64,000 nucleotides of DNA from NCBI RefSeq assembly GCF_014201095.1, contig NZ_JACHDN010000001.1:4216001-4280000 (forward strand), written 5' to 3'. The first letter of the stretch is position 1; each line of letters opens with the position of its first letter. Below the pieces are notes generated by a model, which was given only the letters and a program-made list of their open reading frames with translations, was not told the DNA's origin and searched no databases. Shown here piece by piece: positions 22,270 to 33,260 of this stretch. Source of the stretch: Cellulomonas hominis. GTDB lineage: Bacteria; Actinomycetota; Actinomycetes; Actinomycetales; Cellulomonadaceae. A program made the translations under genes and the position numbers.

Positions 22270-23172
22270 TCAGTCCCCTTCCGGTGCGGCGGTGCCCGCG
22301 TCGGCCGGGGCGTCCGCCGCCGGGCTCCGCGTGGCCAGCAGGTCGATGACGAACACGATGGTCTGCCCGGCGAGCTCCTCGCTCTGCGTCGCGCCCAGCG
22401 GGTACGACGGCGGCACGACGACCATCACCTGGCCGCCGACCGCCTGCTCGACCAGGGCCTCGGACCACGCGGGCACGTCGGCCAGGGAGAACGTCTGCGG
22501 GCCCTTGCCGGTCCACGTCGAGTCGAACGGCTCCCCGGTCTCCCAGACGAACCCGGTGAACTGCACCGTGATGACGTCGCCCTCGGCCACCTGGTCCCCG
22601 GTGCCGCGGATCAGCGGCTGCACGACCAGATCGCCCGGGGGCTCGGTGCCGGTCGGGGCGATCGACGGCGCTCCGTCGGCGTCCAGGGTCACGACCGGCA
22701 TGCCCTCGCGCGGCGCCACGGCCTCGCCGCCGGCGCGCGTCGGCAGGACGTCCAGCACGGTGACGGTCGGGTAGGACGACGCGCTCGCCGAGGACGCCGG
22801 GCTGATCTGCAGCAGCCGCGCGCCGACCCGCTGGCCTGACAGCGTCGCGTACAGGTCCTTGCCGAGGTCCTCCTCGGTGAGCATCCGCGGCGTCGGGCTG
22901 GACGAGTACGACTCCTTGACCAGGGTCGCGTCGGACGCGTCCTCGAGCCAGAAGTCGAGCAGCACCGGACGGCCGTCCTCGAGCTCCGGCCCGCTGCCCG
23001 GCCAGACGACCTCGTGCAGCGACTCGGCGACGCGCAGGGGCGTCCGGTAGGTCACGGTGGGCGCCTCGCCGGCCTCGCCGGTGACGACCACCTCCGGGGG
23101 CTCGGGGTCCTGCGGGGAGCAGCCCACCAGCAGCAGCACCGCGGCGGCGCACGCGGCCACGAGACGTCGCAC
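22270..23172 (-). CDS. FKBP-type peptidyl-prolyl isomerase lipoprotein
   Basis: A 300-residue lipoprotein with signal peptide [18 protein letters not shown] (lipobox Cys18), followed by two FKBP-like halves. The C-terminal half carries the classical pattern [25 protein letters not shown] and [11 protein letters not shown]. It probably folds exported proteins at the outer membrane face. GTG 23172 is chosen because GGAAGG lies six bases upstream. Such genes are often found right after pafA in actinobacteria, as here. Confidence 0.88.
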   Translation of the reverse strand: MRRLVAACAAAVLLLVGCSPQDPEPPEVVVTGEAGEAPTVTYRTPLRVAESLHEVVWPGSGPELEDGRPVLLDFWLEDASDATLVKESYSSSPTPRMLTEEDLGKDLYATLSGQRVGARLLQISPASSASASSYPTVTVLDVLPTRAGGEAVAPREGMPVVTLDADGAPSIAPTGTEPPGDLVVQPLIRGTGDQVAEGDVITVQFTGFVWETGEPFDSTWTGKGPQTFSLADVPAWSEALVEQAVGGQVMVVVPPSYPLGATQSEELAGQTIVFVIDLLATRSPAADAPADAGTAAPEGD

Positions 23173-23282
23173 GTCGATCCTTCCGAACGTCCAGCACAGA
23201 TCCGCGGCCCACTGTACGGGCACCGCGGGTGCCCTCCGGACGCCCCCGGGTCGGGTGGTGGGCAGGAACCGTGCAGGTCGCG

Positions 23283-24644
23283 TCACATGGACTCGATCAG
23301 CCGCTCCACCCGGTCGTCCACGCTGCGGAACGGGTCCTTGCACAGCACGGTGCGCTGCGCCTGGTCGTTCAGCTTGAGGTGCACCCAGTCGACCGTGTAG
23401 TCCCGGCGGGCCTCCTGCGCGGCCTGCACGAACTCGCCACGCAGCTTGGCCCGCGTCGTCTGCGGCGGCACCGACGTCGCCTCGAACACCTCGACGTCGG
23501 TGGTCACCCGCTCGACCAGCCCGCGCTGCGCCAGCAGGTTGTACAGCCCCTCGGTGCGGGAGATGTCGTGGTACGCCAGGTCCATCCGGGCCACCCGCAC
23601 GTCCGACAGGTCCAGTCCGTGCTTCGCCCGGTACCGCTCGATCAGCCGGTACTTGATGACCCAGTCCAGCTCGCGCTCCACGAGCGACAGGTCGCCGGTG
23701 CGCACCGCCCGCAGGCCGCGCTCCCAGAGGTCGAGCACCTGCTTCACCTCGGGCCCGGCCTCCGACTCCTGCTGCACCCAGTCGCGGACCCGGCCCAGGT
23801 ACTCCTCCTGCAGGTCCACCGCCGTGACCGTCCGCCCCGTCGCCAGGGTCACGGGATGGCTGCCCGTGATGTCGTGGCTGATCTCGCGGATCGCGCGGAT
23901 CGGGTTCTCCAGCGTGAGGTCGCGCATCGGCAGCCCGGCCTCGATCAGGCGGAGCACCAGGTCGGTGCTGCCCACCTTGAGCATCGTGGTGGTCTCCGAC
24001 ATCGACGAGTCCCCGACGATCACGTGCAGCCGGCGGTAGTGCTCGGCGTCGGCGTGCGGCTCGTCCCGGGTGTTGATGATCGGCCGGGACCGGGTCGTCG
24101 CCGAGGACACCGACTCCCAGATGTGGTCGGCGCGCTGCGACAGGCAGAACACCGCGCCGCGCGGCGTCGCGAGCACCTTGCCCGCGCCGGTGAGCACCTG
24201 CCGGGTGATGAGGAACGGCACCAGCACGTCGGACAGCCGGGAGAAGTCGCCCTGCCGGCGCACCAGGTAGTTCTCGTGGCAGCCGTAGGAGTTGCCCGCC
24301 GAGTCGGTGTTGTTCTTGAACAGGTGGATCCGGCCCGACAGCCCCTCGTGCTCCAGGCGCTGCTGCGCGTCGGCCACCAGGCCCTCGAGGATCCGCTCCC
24401 CCGCCCGGTCGTGCGTGACGAGCTGCCGCCAGTCGTCGCACTCCGCGGTCGCGTACTCGGGGTGCGAGCCGACGTCCAGGTACAGCCGCGAGCCGTTGCG
24501 CAGGAAGACGTTGGAGGACCGGCCCCACGCGACCACCTTGCGGAACAGGTACCGCGCGACCTCGTCCGCGGACAGCCCGCGCCCGTCGTCGGCGGCGCAG
24601 GTCACGCCGTACTCCGTCTCCAGCCCGAAGATCCGTCGGTCCAT
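23283..24644 (-). CDS. pafA: Pup--protein ligase
   Basis: PafA joins the C-terminal glutamate of Pup to lysines of target proteins using ATP. The 453-residue protein, same length as the mycobacterial enzyme, begins [16 protein letters not shown] with the catalytic base region, then has [20 protein letters not shown] and the nucleotide-binding block [20 protein letters not shown], conserved in the carboxylate-amine ligase fold. It ends the pup-proteasome gene group on this strand, 13 bases after prcA. Confidence 0.97.
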   Translation of the reverse strand: MDRRIFGLETEYGVTCAADDGRGLSADEVARYLFRKVVAWGRSSNVFLRNGSRLYLDVGSHPEYATAECDDWRQLVTHDRAGERILEGLVADAQQRLEHEGLSGRIHLFKNNTDSAGNSYGCHENYLVRRQGDFSRLSDVLVPFLITRQVLTGAGKVLATPRGAVFCLSQRADHIWESVSSATTRSRPIINTRDEPHADAEHYRRLHVIVGDSSMSETTTMLKVGSTDLVLRLIEAGLPMRDLTLENPIRAIREISHDITGSHPVTLATGRTVTAVDLQEEYLGRVRDWVQQESEAGPEVKQVLDLWERGLRAVRTGDLSLVERELDWVIKYRLIERYRAKHGLDLSDVRVARMDLAYHDISRTEGLYNLLAQRGLVERVTTDVEVFEATSVPPQTTRAKLRGEFVQAAQEARRDYTVDWVHLKLNDQAQRTVLCKDPFRSVDDRVERLIESM

Positions 24645-24657
24645 CGTGGTGCTCCCC

Positions 24658-25383
24658 TCAGGGCAGGTCCGGGACGGCGGCCGAGCCCAGCAGGTCCTCC
24701 AGGACCACCCCGGACAGCCGCCGGAACGCCCGGCGGGGCCGCGTGCGGTCCAGGACCGCGACCTCGAGCTGCGCGGCGGGGATGACCCGGCGGTCGTCCT
24801 CGTCCGCGCCGTCCGCGGGGGCGCCGAGCACGCGCACCGCCAGCGCCAGCACGTCGGCCAGCGCCATGCCGGGCACCCACGACTGGGCGACCTCCTCGCG
24901 CAGCCGCTCCGCCTGCCCGCCCATGACGACGAACCCGCGCTCGTCGGCCACCGAGCCGTCGTAGGACAGCCGGTAGATCTGGTCGGTCGCGGCGTCGGCG
25001 CCCACCTCGGCCACGACGATCTCGACCTCGAGCGGCTTGGACTCCGTGGTGAACACGGTGCCCAGCGTCTGGGCGTAGGCGTTCGCCAGCCCGCGGGCGT
25101 TCACGTCCCGGCGGTCGTAGGAGTAGCCGCGCAGGTCCGCGTACCGGACGCCGGCGACCCGCAGGTTCTCGAACTCGTTGTACTTCCCGACCGCGGCGAA
25201 CGCGATCCGGTCGTAGATCTCGGAGACCTTGTGCAGCGCGCGGGACGGGTTCTCCGTCGCGAACGCGATGCCGTCCTCGTAGGCCAGCACGACGACGGAC
25301 CGGCCGCGGGCGATGCCCTTGCGGGCGTAGTCCGCCCGGTCCTTCATCAGCTGCTCGGGCGAGACGTAGAACGGCATGCTCAT
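24658..25383 (-). CDS. prcA: Proteasome alpha subunit
   Basis: The 241-residue alpha subunit forms the outer gated rings of the 20S core. It starts [20 protein letters not shown] with the gating N-terminus and contains [19 protein letters not shown]. The C-terminal [12 protein letters not shown] is followed by a short tail. The ATG overlaps the prcB stop (ATGA), so alpha and beta are made together. Confidence 0.97.
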   Translation of the reverse strand: MSMPFYVSPEQLMKDRADYARKGIARGRSVVVLAYEDGIAFATENPSRALHKVSEIYDRIAFAAVGKYNEFENLRVAGVRYADLRGYSYDRRDVNARGLANAYAQTLGTVFTTESKPLEVEIVVAEVGADAATDQIYRLSYDGSVADERGFVVMGGQAERLREEVAQSWVPGMALADVLALAVRVLGAPADGADEDDRRVIPAAQLEVAVLDRTRPRRAFRRLSGVVLEDLLGSAAVPDLP

Positions 25384-26234
25384 GGGGCGTCGCCTTCCTG
25401 CCGGGCGCGGGCGTGCTGCTCGGCGCGGCCCGCCAGCACGGCGGCCACCACCTCGCCGAGGGCGTCCTGGGCGACCCGGAGGTAGCCCGCGGACGTCACC
25501 GTGGCGACGACCGGCCAGATGCGCCGGGACTGGTCAGGGCCGCCGGTCGCGGAGTCGTCGTCGGCCGCGTCCACCAGCGCCTCGACGGCCACGCGGACCG
25601 CCGCGCCGGCGTCCAGGCCGGGCTGCCACAGCTTCTTCAGGGAGCCGCGCGCGAACACCGAGCCGGAGCCGACGCTGTGGTGCTGGTGCTCCTCGTAGCG
25701 GCCGCCCGTGACGTCGTAGGAGAAGATCCTGCCGGTGCCGCGGTCCAGGTCGAACCCGGCGAACAGCGGCACCACCGCGAGGCCCTGCATGGCCAGGCCG
25801 AGGTTGCCGCGGATCATCGTCGCGAGCCGGTTGGCCTTGCCGTCGAGCGAGAGCAGCGTGCCCTCGATCTTCTCGTAGTGCTCGAGCTCGAGCTGGAACA
25901 GCCGCACCAGCTCGACCGCGAGGCCCGCGGTGCCGGCGATGCCGACCGCCGAGTAGTCGTCCGCCGGGAACACCTTCTCGATGTCCCGCGACGCGATCTG
26001 CGAGCCCATGGTGGCGCGGCGGTCGCCGGCCATCACGACGCCGCCGTCGAACGTCAGCGCGACGATCGTGGTGGCGTGCGGGGCGCCGGGCACCTCACCG
26101 GCCGGCAGGGGCGAGCGGCGGCCCGGCAGGAGGTCCGGGGCGTGCAGGGCGAGGAAGTCGACGAAGGACGACGACCCGGGCGTCGTGAACGCGTCCGGCA
26201 GCCGTCCCGCCGAGGTCAGCGGGTCCGTCGGCAC
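25380..26234 (-). CDS. prcB: Proteasome beta subunit
   Basis: The catalytic beta subunit (284 residues). A propeptide of about 54 residues is removed to expose Thr55 ([20 protein letters not shown]), the N-terminal nucleophile. Conserved lysine and aspartate lie in [15 protein letters not shown] 26234 follows the pup stop by three bases, so the order pup-prcB-prcA is a coupled operon. The end of the chain is short and charged. Confidence 0.97.
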   Translation of the reverse strand: MPTDPLTSAGRLPDAFTTPGSSSFVDFLALHAPDLLPGRRSPLPAGEVPGAPHATTIVALTFDGGVVMAGDRRATMGSQIASRDIEKVFPADDYSAVGIAGTAGLAVELVRLFQLELEHYEKIEGTLLSLDGKANRLATMIRGNLGLAMQGLAVVPLFAGFDLDRGTGRIFSYDVTGGRYEEHQHHSVGSGSVFARGSLKKLWQPGLDAGAAVRVAVEALVDAADDDSATGGPDQSRRIWPVVATVTSAGYLRVAQDALGEVVAAVLAGRAEQHARARQEGDAP

Positions 26235-26237
26235 GCG

Positions 26238-26432
26238 TCACTGACCGCCCTTCTGCACGAAGCCCCGGACGAACTGCTCCGCGTTCGTCTCCAGCACGTC
26301 GTCGATCTCCTCGAGGAGGGCGTCGACCTCGGCGTCCCGCTGCTGCGCGGCGGCGGTCGCCTGCTCGACGTCCGGGCCGTCGACCGGCTCGTCGTCCTCG
26401 CGGCGGTCCCGAGCGCGTTCCTGACCAGCCAT
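26238..26432 (-). CDS. pup: Prokaryotic ubiquitin-like protein Pup
   Basis: Pup is the protein tag for the proteasome. The 64-residue, charged and intrinsically disordered chain ends VRGFVQKGGQ, so Dop must deamidate the last Gln to Glu before ligation. The middle helix region VDALLEEIDDVLETNAEQFV is the part that binds the Arc coiled coil. The start at ATG 26432 is set by GGAGG six bases upstream; a GTG two codons earlier lies inside that ribosome site. Confidence 0.97.
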   Translation of the reverse strand: MAGQERARDRREDDEPVDGPDVEQATAAAQQRDAEVDALLEEIDDVLETNAEQFVRGFVQKGGQ

Positions 26433-26508
26433 GTGCACCTCCGCCGGTAGTCGGTCCCGGGGCCGGCCACCCGCGCCGGCCCCGCAGTGGCACCACCCTA
26501 GGCCCTGA

Positions 26509-28137
26509 TCAGGAGCCGAGCGCCGCCAGCAGCGCGCCGACGTCCGGCGACGCGTCCAGCAGGCCCGCCACGTGGGCCTTGGTGCCGCGCAGCGGGTCGC
26601 GCATCGGGACGCGCTGCAGCGTCGGAGCGCCGGGCACGTCGAACACCACCGAGTCCCAGGAGGCGGCCGACACGTGCGCCCCGAACCGGGCGATCGTCTC
26701 GCCGCGGAAGTACGCGCGGGTGTCCTCCGGCGGGTGCGTCACGGCCCGGGCCACGGCCTCGTCGGTGACCAGCCGCTCGACCGCGCCGGCGCCGACGAGC
26801 CGGTGGTACAGCCCGCGCTCGGGGCGCACGTCGGACCACTGCAGGTCCACGGCCGCCAGCCGGGGGTGGTCCCAGTCGAGGTGGTCGCGGCGGCGCAGGC
26901 CCTCCAGCAGCCGCATCTTGGCGAGCCACTCGACCTCCCGCGCGCAGGACGCCGGGTCGGTGCCGAGCCGGTCCAGCAGCGAGCCCCAGCGGGCCAGGAC
27001 GTCGGCGGTCTGGTCGTCCACCGGCGCGGCGCCGCGGCCGAGCGCCGTCCGGACCGCGCGCAGGTACTCGCGCTGCACCTCCAGGGCCGTGAGCCGCCGG
27101 CCGTCCGCGAGCGGGAGCCGCTCGGTGAGCGTGAGGTCGTGGCTGACCGCGTGCACCGCGCGGACCGGGTCGGCCAGCGCCAGCCGGTCCAGGGCCGCGC
27201 CGAGGTCGCCGGCCTGCCCCGCCGCCGCGCGCTCGATCAGCCACAGCACCAGCGACGTCGTGCCGAGCTTGAGGTACGTCGCGACCTCGAGCTGGTTGGC
27301 GTCCCCGATGATGACGTGCAGCCGCCGCCACCGGTCCGGGTCGGCGTGCGGCTCGTCGCGGGTGTTGACGATCGGGCGGCGCAGGGTCGTCTCCAGGCCG
27401 ACCTCGGCCTCGATGTAGTCGGCGCGCTGGGACAGCTGGAAGCCGGCGTCCTCCCCGCGCTGGCCGATCCCGACCCGGCCGGCGCCGGTGAACACCTGCC
27501 GGGTGACGAGGAACGGGGTCAGCCGGGACGCGAGGTCCGCGAACGGCACCGCGCGGTCGACCAGGAAGTTCTCGTGCGTGCCGTACGTCGCGCCCTTGCC
27601 GTCGACGTTGTTCTTGTACAGCGCCACGTCCGGCAGCGCCTGCGTCGAGGCCAGGGCACGGACCGACGCGAGCATGACCAGCTCGCCCGCCCGGTCCCAG
27701 CGCACCGCGTCCAGCGGGTTCGTGACCTCCGGCGACGAGTACTCCGGGTGCGCGTGGTCCACGTACAGCCGGGCCCCGTTCGTGAGGATGACGTTCGCGG
27801 CGCCCGGGTCCTCGTACTCCTCGACCAGCGACCGGGCGACCTCCTGGGGGCCGTCGGCGTCGCGCGTGCCGCCGGCGTCCCCGGAGGGAGCCGGGCGGGC
27901 CGGGTCGTCGGTGAGCAGCGACGGGTGCGCCGCCGCGCGCTGCAGGTGGAAGCCGCGGGCGTCCTGCAGGGGGTCCTCGTCGTCGTAGTCCCACCGGGCC
28001 TTCTGCCGCCCGCCCTGCCGGGCCGCCGCGTGCACCGCGACGACGTGGCTGGACAGCAGCATCGGGTTCGCGGTCGGGCGGCCGGGCTGCAGCACGCCGT
28101 ACTCGGTCTCGATCCCCATCACGCGGCGCACGGTCAC
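26509..28137 (-). CDS. dop: Deamidase/depupylase of Pup
   Basis: Dop deamidates the C-terminal Gln of Pup and also removes Pup from substrates. This 542-residue protein shows [20 protein letters not shown] at the N-terminus, [18 protein letters not shown], the nucleotide-site block [20 protein letters not shown] and [19 protein letters not shown]. It is a paralogue of pafA and about 40 residues longer than mycobacterial Dop, with the extra length in the loop near residues 60-90 (Dop-loop region). GTG 28137 has a TAGGGT -10 box ending seven bases upstream, so a leaderless message is likely. Confidence 0.96.
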   Translation of the reverse strand: MTVRRVMGIETEYGVLQPGRPTANPMLLSSHVVAVHAAARQGGRQKARWDYDDEDPLQDARGFHLQRAAAHPSLLTDDPARPAPSGDAGGTRDADGPQEVARSLVEEYEDPGAANVILTNGARLYVDHAHPEYSSPEVTNPLDAVRWDRAGELVMLASVRALASTQALPDVALYKNNVDGKGATYGTHENFLVDRAVPFADLASRLTPFLVTRQVFTGAGRVGIGQRGEDAGFQLSQRADYIEAEVGLETTLRRPIVNTRDEPHADPDRWRRLHVIIGDANQLEVATYLKLGTTSLVLWLIERAAAGQAGDLGAALDRLALADPVRAVHAVSHDLTLTERLPLADGRRLTALEVQREYLRAVRTALGRGAAPVDDQTADVLARWGSLLDRLGTDPASCAREVEWLAKMRLLEGLRRRDHLDWDHPRLAAVDLQWSDVRPERGLYHRLVGAGAVERLVTDEAVARAVTHPPEDTRAYFRGETIARFGAHVSAASWDSVVFDVPGAPTLQRVPMRDPLRGTKAHVAGLLDASPDVGALLAALGS

Positions 28138-28144
28138 ACGGGCC

Positions 28145-28150
28145 ACCCTA
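28145..28150 (-). promoter_or_regulatory. -10 box for leaderless dop transcript
   Basis: TAGGGT on the minus strand ends 7 bases before GTG 28137, the spacing of leaderless actinobacterial genes. No clear -35 is visible. Confidence 0.45.
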
Positions 28151-28177
28151 CGGCCGCGGCCCGGTGCGTCCTCGACG

Positions 28178-28232
28178 GAGTGGAAGGTCCGGACGGACTC
28201 GCCGTGGGCGTGTCGGTCCGGACCTTCCACTC
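28178..28232. terminator. 17-bp perfect inverted repeat (terminator-like)
   Basis: GAGTGGAAGGTCCGGAC (28178-28194) and its exact complement (28216-28232) flank a 21-base loop. It lies between the end of the Cthe_2159-like operon and dop. It is followed by GGGGCCC-type low-complexity sequence at 28236-28262. It could end the upstream operon or isolate the dop promoter. Confidence 0.6.
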
Positions 28233-28273
28233 TGCGGGGCCCGGGGCCCGGGGCTCCGGGCCCGGGGGCGGGG

Positions 28274-30148
28274 TCAGGCGTCGGCGCCCGGGCGGGTGCC
28301 CGGCTGGCCGCCGCCCGGGGCCTGGCCGCCGCCGGGGCCGCCACCCATCCCGCCGCCCATGCCGCCGGTGTGCTCGCCGGCCGTCACGGTCGCCACCTCG
28401 GTGCCGCCCGAGGCGTCGCCGCCGGTCGTGTACCCGGCGAACGCGTCCCCGGCGGCCGTCGCCCCGGAGACCACGGTGTACGTCTCCCCGCTCGTGATGC
28501 CGGCCGCGGACAGCACCAGCGACGTGATGTCCTTCGCCGGCGTGAACGTCGCGACGACCGTCCCGTCGGCGGCCACGACCGCGAGGGTCGTCCCGGCGGG
28601 CTGCGCGGTGTCGAACGTCGCCGACACCCAGCCCTGGCCGTCGGTGCCGGGGGCCATCGCCATGCCGGAGGACCCGGCCGCGACCAGCGTCCCGCCGGTG
28701 ACGGACGGCGTGCCGTCGGCGTCGATCGCGCCGTTGCCGTCGTTCGTCGGGCCGTTCACCATGACGGTGCCGCCCGACATCGTCAGGGAGCCGTTCGCGT
28801 CCAGGCCGTCGCCGCCCGCGTCGATCGCGACCGTGCCGCCCGTGATCGTGAGGCTGGCCGTGCCGGAGGTCTCGCCCTGCGGGCCGCCCCAGTCGCCCTG
28901 GGCGTCCTCGGTGGACCCGGCGGCGCTGCTCGCGGCGTTGACGCCGTCGTCGGAGGCGACGACAGCGACGTCCCCGCCGGCCAGCGTGATGGCCTCGGCC
29001 TCCAGGCCCTCGTACGACGTCAGGACGTCGACCGTGCCGCCGGTGACGTCCAGCGCCGCGTCCGCGTGCACGCCGTCGTCCCCGGAGGAGAGGGTCAGGT
29101 CGCCGTCGGTCACGGACACGATGCCGTTGGAGTGCAGCGCGTCGTCGGACGCGTCGACCGTCACCGAGCCGCCGCCGACCACGACCGACGCCGAGCCCTT
29201 GACGCCCTTGGTGGAGACGTCGTCGGACGCGGCCTGCGCCGACCCGCCGCCCGCGGTCACGTCGAGGGTGCCGCCGGTGACGACCACGTCCGTCTCGGCG
29301 TCCACCCCGTCGCCCTCGGCCGCCACGGCGACGTCCCCGCCCGCGAGGACGACGAAGCCCTTCGCCGTGTCGTCGGCCTCGTCGGACTTCAGCCCGTCGC
29401 CGCCGGCGGTGACGTCGAGCGTGCCGCCCTCGACCACCAGGTAGTCCTTGCCGCGGATGCCGTCGTCGGCCGCCTCGACGGTGATCGTGCCGGACTCGAC
29501 GACCAGCCCGTCCTTCGACGTGATGCCGTCGTTCGCGCTCCCGGTGACCGTGAGCGCGCCGTCCCCGGTGATCGTCAGGTCGGCGGTGCTGAACAGGGCT
29601 GCGTTCGGGGCGTCCTCGGCGTCGGCGTCGGCGTACTCGGCCGCGTCGGTCAGGGCGTTGTCCGACCCGTCGGCCAGCTCGACGACGGCGGACCCGGCCG
29701 AGGCGACCACGAGGGGCGACCCGGTGCTCGACGTGAGGTCGGCCCCGTCGAGCACGAGGTGCACGACCGCGTCGCCCGCGTCGACGACCACCTGGCCGTC
29801 GGACAGGGTCCCGGTCAGCGTGTAGGTGCCGCCGGCGGTGATCGTCACGGTCGAGCCGTCGACCGTCACGCCGTCGGCGTCCCCGTCCGCGGACGCGGTG
29901 TCGCCGTCGAGCGTGATCGTGGCCGCCGCGGCGCCGGCGTCCTCGACCTCGTGCACGTCGGCGTTCGCCGCCAGCACCTCCTCGGCGGTGGCGCCGGCGG
30001 CCACGTCGGTGACGACGGTCGTGGCGTCCTCGGCGGTGCTCGTGCCGGTGCTCGTGCTCGTGTCGGCCAGGGCGTCGGCGGTGCAGCCCGCGAGCAGCAG
30101 GCTCAGCAGGACGGCGGGTGCGGCGATCAGGTGTCGGGTGCGGCGCAT
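28274..30148 (-). CDS. Cthe_2159-like (DUF4353) carbohydrate-binding lipoprotein
   Basis: A 624-residue lipoprotein (lipobox Cys22 in [22 protein letters not shown] is 22 residues from the start). The mature chain is a long run of Gly/Asp-rich beta-helix turns with repeated units such as [40 protein letters not shown] and [11 protein letters not shown]. This is the Cthe_2159 pattern, a calcium-binding parallel beta-helix that binds cellulose and acid polysaccharide. The C-terminus is a Gly/Met/Pro tail ([14 protein letters not shown]). It is the last gene of the operon with VTC and DUF4956 genes. Confidence 0.85.
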   Translation of the reverse strand: MRRTRHLIAAPAVLLSLLLAGCTADALADTSTSTGTSTAEDATTVVTDVAAGATAEEVLAANADVHEVEDAGAAAATITLDGDTASADGDADGVTVDGSTVTITAGGTYTLTGTLSDGQVVVDAGDAVVHLVLDGADLTSSTGSPLVVASAGSAVVELADGSDNALTDAAEYADADAEDAPNAALFSTADLTITGDGALTVTGSANDGITSKDGLVVESGTITVEAADDGIRGKDYLVVEGGTLDVTAGGDGLKSDEADDTAKGFVVLAGGDVAVAAEGDGVDAETDVVVTGGTLDVTAGGGSAQAASDDVSTKGVKGSASVVVGGGSVTVDASDDALHSNGIVSVTDGDLTLSSGDDGVHADAALDVTGGTVDVLTSYEGLEAEAITLAGGDVAVVASDDGVNAASSAAGSTEDAQGDWGGPQGETSGTASLTITGGTVAIDAGGDGLDANGSLTMSGGTVMVNGPTNDGNGAIDADGTPSVTGGTLVAAGSSGMAMAPGTDGQGWVSATFDTAQPAGTTLAVVAADGTVVATFTPAKDITSLVLSAAGITSGETYTVVSGATAAGDAFAGYTTGGDASGGTEVATVTAGEHTGGMGGGMGGGPGGGQAPGGGQPGTRPGADA

Positions 30149-30160
30149 GGGGGTCTCCGT

Positions 30161-30913
30161 TCAGGGGGTCAGGGTGCGGCGCAGGGTGCGCCGCCAGGGG
30201 CGGCCGGCGAGCGTGGGGTCCAGGACCACCAGGCCGGTCGCGTACTTCGAGATCCGGGCCGGCCGGTGCCCGAGCGCCCACAGCGCCCGGTCCGCGGCGG
30301 ACGCGCCGGCGACGCTCTTGGTCTCGACGACCGCGTGCGCCGGCACGGTGGCCGTGCGAGGCGCCCCGTCCTGCGCGCCGTGCCACTCGAGGCCCGTGTC
30401 GACGGTCGTGCGGGCGCCGTCGGGCAGCAGGAGGGTGCGGCGCCGGTAGCGGGTGGTCAGCGTCGGGCGCAGGTCCAGGTCGCCGGCGGGCAGCCCGCGC
30501 CCGCGCAGCGCGTCGAGCACGAAGCCCAGGCCGTCGCCGACCTCGGCGGGCGCAGCGGGGTCGTGCTCGCGGCGCTCCTTGACGGTGGTGCCGCGCGGGC
30601 CCCGGGTCTTCACCTCGAGCCAGCAGCCGCCGGTGTCGCAGTACGTCCGGGTGCGGACCTTGTACCGGCGGCGCCGGCGCCCGGCCGCCAGGCGGAAGGC
30701 GTCGAGGGCGGGGGTGTCGAAGTAGACCGACTCGTAGCCGAACGCGTCGCGGCCGTCGATGACCAGGCGGCGGGTGCCGTCGGGCAGCGCGGCGAGCAGG
30801 CCGGGCAGCGCGTCGAGCGGCAGCACGTACTTGCGGTCCACCCGGGTCTGGAGGGCGGCGGTCTCCTGCAGCTCGGCGAGGGCGACCGCCGGCAGGGCGG
30901 CGAAGCCGGTCAC
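30161..30913 (-). CDS. VTC-domain polyphosphate polymerase-like protein
   Basis: A 250-residue VTC (vacuolar transporter chaperone) catalytic-domain protein, the tunnel fold that makes polyphosphate in yeast. Tunnel residues are visible: RVDRKYVLP near residue 24, YESVYFDTP, RRRRYKVRTRTYCDTG, WLEVKTRGPRG and the late ETKSV. The GTG start overlaps the DUF4956 stop (GTGA). The combination with DUF4956 and a Cthe_2159/CotH-type surface protein is recurrent in bacteria; whether polyphosphate is the product here is unproven. Confidence 0.85.
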   Translation of the reverse strand: MTGFAALPAVALAELQETAALQTRVDRKYVLPLDALPGLLAALPDGTRRLVIDGRDAFGYESVYFDTPALDAFRLAAGRRRRRYKVRTRTYCDTGGCWLEVKTRGPRGTTVKERREHDPAAPAEVGDGLGFVLDALRGRGLPAGDLDLRPTLTTRYRRRTLLLPDGARTTVDTGLEWHGAQDGAPRTATVPAHAVVETKSVAGASAADRALWALGHRPARISKYATGLVVLDPTLAGRPWRRTLRRTLTP

Positions 30914-31533
30914 CGGGACGCCGCCGGGACGGGGGTGGCGTGCGGGGCGGTGGCCGCCGCCAGCAGGTCGTCGACGGCCACCCGGCGCGCGGGGTCCTCG
31001 GAGAAGCGGACGTCGACCACGGTCGTGTCGTCCACCAGGTCGAGCCGCTGCACCGTGACCCCGTGCACCCGCGCCCCGAGCAGCTGCTCCAGGTGCGCGA
31101 CCAGGGCGGCGTGGTCGGCGATCGCGTGGTCCAGGACGACGACCTGCTGCCGGTACCGGCGCAGCAGCCTCGGGTGGTCACCGACGAGCAGCGCCACGAG
31201 GATCAGCGCCATCAGCACGAGCGCCGTGGCGCCGAGCGACGAGCCCAGCCCGCCGATCAGCCCGAGCGCGAGGGCCGCGAAGTAGTAGGCGACCTCGCGC
31301 TGGTCGATCTCGGAGGACCGCAGCCGGATGATCGACAGCACGCCGAACAGGCCGAGCCCGAGGCCCGCGCCCACCGTGGCGGACGACAGCGCGCCGGCCA
31401 CGGCCAGCACGCCGACGTTCACGCCGAGGAAGGCGACGACGAGGTCGCGCCGGCGGTGCCGGGGGAAGTACAGGGCGAAGGTCAGGACGCCGATGGCGAC
31501 GAGGTCGGCGGCGAACAGGACGGCGGCTGGCAT
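30910..31533 (-). CDS. DUF4956 membrane protein
   Basis: A 207-residue membrane protein with about four hydrophobic segments in residues 1-125 (LFAADLVAIGVLTFALYF, then LVVAFLGVNVGVLAVAGAL and two more) around the conserved GLFGVLSIIRLRSSEIDQRE, followed by a soluble C-terminal domain. ATG 31533 was chosen since GAGG lies five bases upstream. First gene of a three-gene operon with the VTC and Cthe_2159-like genes; the family has no proven function. Confidence 0.87.
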   Translation of the reverse strand: MPAAVLFAADLVAIGVLTFALYFPRHRRRDLVVAFLGVNVGVLAVAGALSSATVGAGLGLGLFGVLSIIRLRSSEIDQREVAYYFAALALGLIGGLGSSLGATALVLMALILVALLVGDHPRLLRRYRQQVVVLDHAIADHAALVAHLEQLLGARVHGVTVQRLDLVDDTTVVDVRFSEDPARRVAVDDLLAAATAPHATPVPAASR

Positions 31534-31631
31534 GGGCACCTCGCGGGTCGTGGGTGAACACCCGGTGAACCGGGTGCCACCATGACGCCGCGCGGGCCTG
31601 TGCCGTCGCTGTGCGGGGCGTCAGCCCCCGC

Positions 31632-33260
31632 TCAGAGGTACTGCCCCGTGCTCTGCACGTTCTCGATCCGGCGCGAGGCCTCCTCGCCCTTCTTGTCCTG
31701 GACGATCGTGCGGATGAACACGATGCGCTCCCCCTTCTTGCCGGAGATGCGGGCCCAGTCGTCGGGGTTGGTGGTGTTCGGCAGGTCCTCGTTCTCCTTG
31801 AACTCGTCCACGCAGGCGGTCAGCACGTGCTCGACGCGCAGGCCGCGCTGACCGGTGGCGAGCAGGTCCTTGATCGCGGACTTCTTCGCCCGGTCGACGA
31901 CGTTCTGGATCATCGCGCCGGAGTTGAAGTCCTTGAAGTAGAGGATCTCCTTGTCGCCGCTGGCGTAGGTGACCTCGAGGAAGCGGTTCTCCTCGTTCTC
32001 GGAGTACATCCGCTCCACCGCCCGGGAGATCATCGCCTCGACCGCCTCGGCCGGGGAGCCGTGGTGCTCGGCGAGGTCGTCCGCGTGGATCGGCAGGCCC
32101 GGGGTGAGGTACTTCGCGAAGATCTCGCGGGCGCCCTCGGCGTCCGGGCGCTCGATCTTGATCTTCACGTCCAGCCGGCCGGGCCGCAGGATCGCGGGGT
32201 CGATCATGTCCTCGCGGTTCGACGCGCCGATGACGATGACGTTCTCCAGCCGCTCCACGCCGTCGATCTCGGCGAGCAGCTGGGGCACGATCGTCGTCTC
32301 GACGTCGCTGGACACGCCGGTGCCGCGGGTGCGGAACAGCGACTCCATCTCGTCGAAGAACACGACGACCGGGTGGCCCTGGGACGCCTTCTCGCGGGCC
32401 CGGGAGAAGATCAGCCGGATGTGCCGCTCGGTCTCGCCGACGTACTTGTTCAGCAGCTCCGGGCCCTTGACGTTGAGGAAGTACGACTTCGCCTCGCCGG
32501 CGTCCTCGCCCCGCGCCCGCGCCGTCGTCGCCGCCAGCGAGTGCGCGACCGCCTTGGCGATCAGCGTCTTGCCGCACCCGGGCGGGCCGTACAGCAGCAC
32601 GCCCTTCGGCGGCTTCAGGCCGTGCTCCCGGAACAGCTCGGGGTGCAGGAACGGCAGCTCGACCGCGTCCCGGATCGCCTCGATCTGCGGGCCGAGGCCG
32701 CCGATGTCGGCGTAGTCGATGTCCGGGACCTCCTCGAGCACGAGGTCCTCGACCTCCGCCCGCGGCACCCGCTCGAACACGAACCCGCTGCGCGCCTCGA
32801 CGGTCAGCGCGTCGCCCACCCGCACGGAGCCGTCCTTGACCTGCCCGGCCAGCCGGACCACCCGCTCCTCGTCGCCGCGGCCGACGACCAGGGCGCGGTC
32901 CGGGCCGAGCAGCTCCTTGACGGTGACGAGCTCGCCGACCTGCTCGTACCCGCCGGCCTCGACGACCGTGAGGGCCTCGTTGAGCATGACCTCCTGGCCC
33001 GGGCGCAGCCGGTGCACATCCACCGCGGGGCTCGCGCCGACGTGCATCTTGCGGCCCGAGGACACGACGTCGACCGTCCCGTCCTCGCGGGCCGTGAGGA
33101 ACGTCGCGAACGTGCCCGGGGGCTTCGCGAGGTCGTCGATCTGGCGCTTGAGCTCGATGATCTGGTCGCGCGCGGCCACCAGGGCGTCGGACAGGCGCTC
33201 GTTCTTCGCGGCCAGGAGCGCGAGCTCGCGCTGCAGGTCGCGCGCTGTCGGTTCCGTCAT
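31632..33260 (-). CDS. arc: Proteasome-associated AAA ATPase (ARC/Mpa)
   Basis: The ring ATPase that recognises Pup and feeds pupylated proteins to the core. The 542-residue chain has an N-terminal coiled coil (about residues 5-45, [20 protein letters not shown]) that binds Pup, two OB domains, and an AAA domain with Walker [16 protein letters not shown], Walker [13 protein letters not shown] and the arginine-finger region. It ends in GQYL, the motif that docks on and opens the 20S gate. ATG 33260 gives [13 protein letters not shown]. It is separated from dop by three unrelated genes. Confidence 0.97.
   Translation of the reverse strand: MTEPTARDLQRELALLAAKNERLSDALVAARDQIIELKRQIDDLAKPPGTFATFLTAREDGTVDVVSSGRKMHVGASPAVDVHRLRPGQEVMLNEALTVVEAGGYEQVGELVTVKELLGPDRALVVGRGDEERVVRLAGQVKDGSVRVGDALTVEARSGFVFERVPRAEVEDLVLEEVPDIDYADIGGLGPQIEAIRDAVELPFLHPELFREHGLKPPKGVLLYGPPGCGKTLIAKAVAHSLAATTARARGEDAGEAKSYFLNVKGPELLNKYVGETERHIRLIFSRAREKASQGHPVVVFFDEMESLFRTRGTGVSSDVETTIVPQLLAEIDGVERLENVIVIGASNREDMIDPAILRPGRLDVKIKIERPDAEGAREIFAKYLTPGLPIHADDLAEHHGSPAEAVEAMISRAVERMYSENEENRFLEVTYASGDKEILYFKDFNSGAMIQNVVDRAKKSAIKDLLATGQRGLRVEHVLTACVDEFKENEDLPNTTNPDDWARISGKKGERIVFIRTIVQDKKGEEASRRIENVQSTGQYL

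Noticed and set aside
28236..28262. GGGGCCC runs as a regulatory repeat
   Set aside because: Simple low-complexity GC sequence after the inverted repeat, without further structure.
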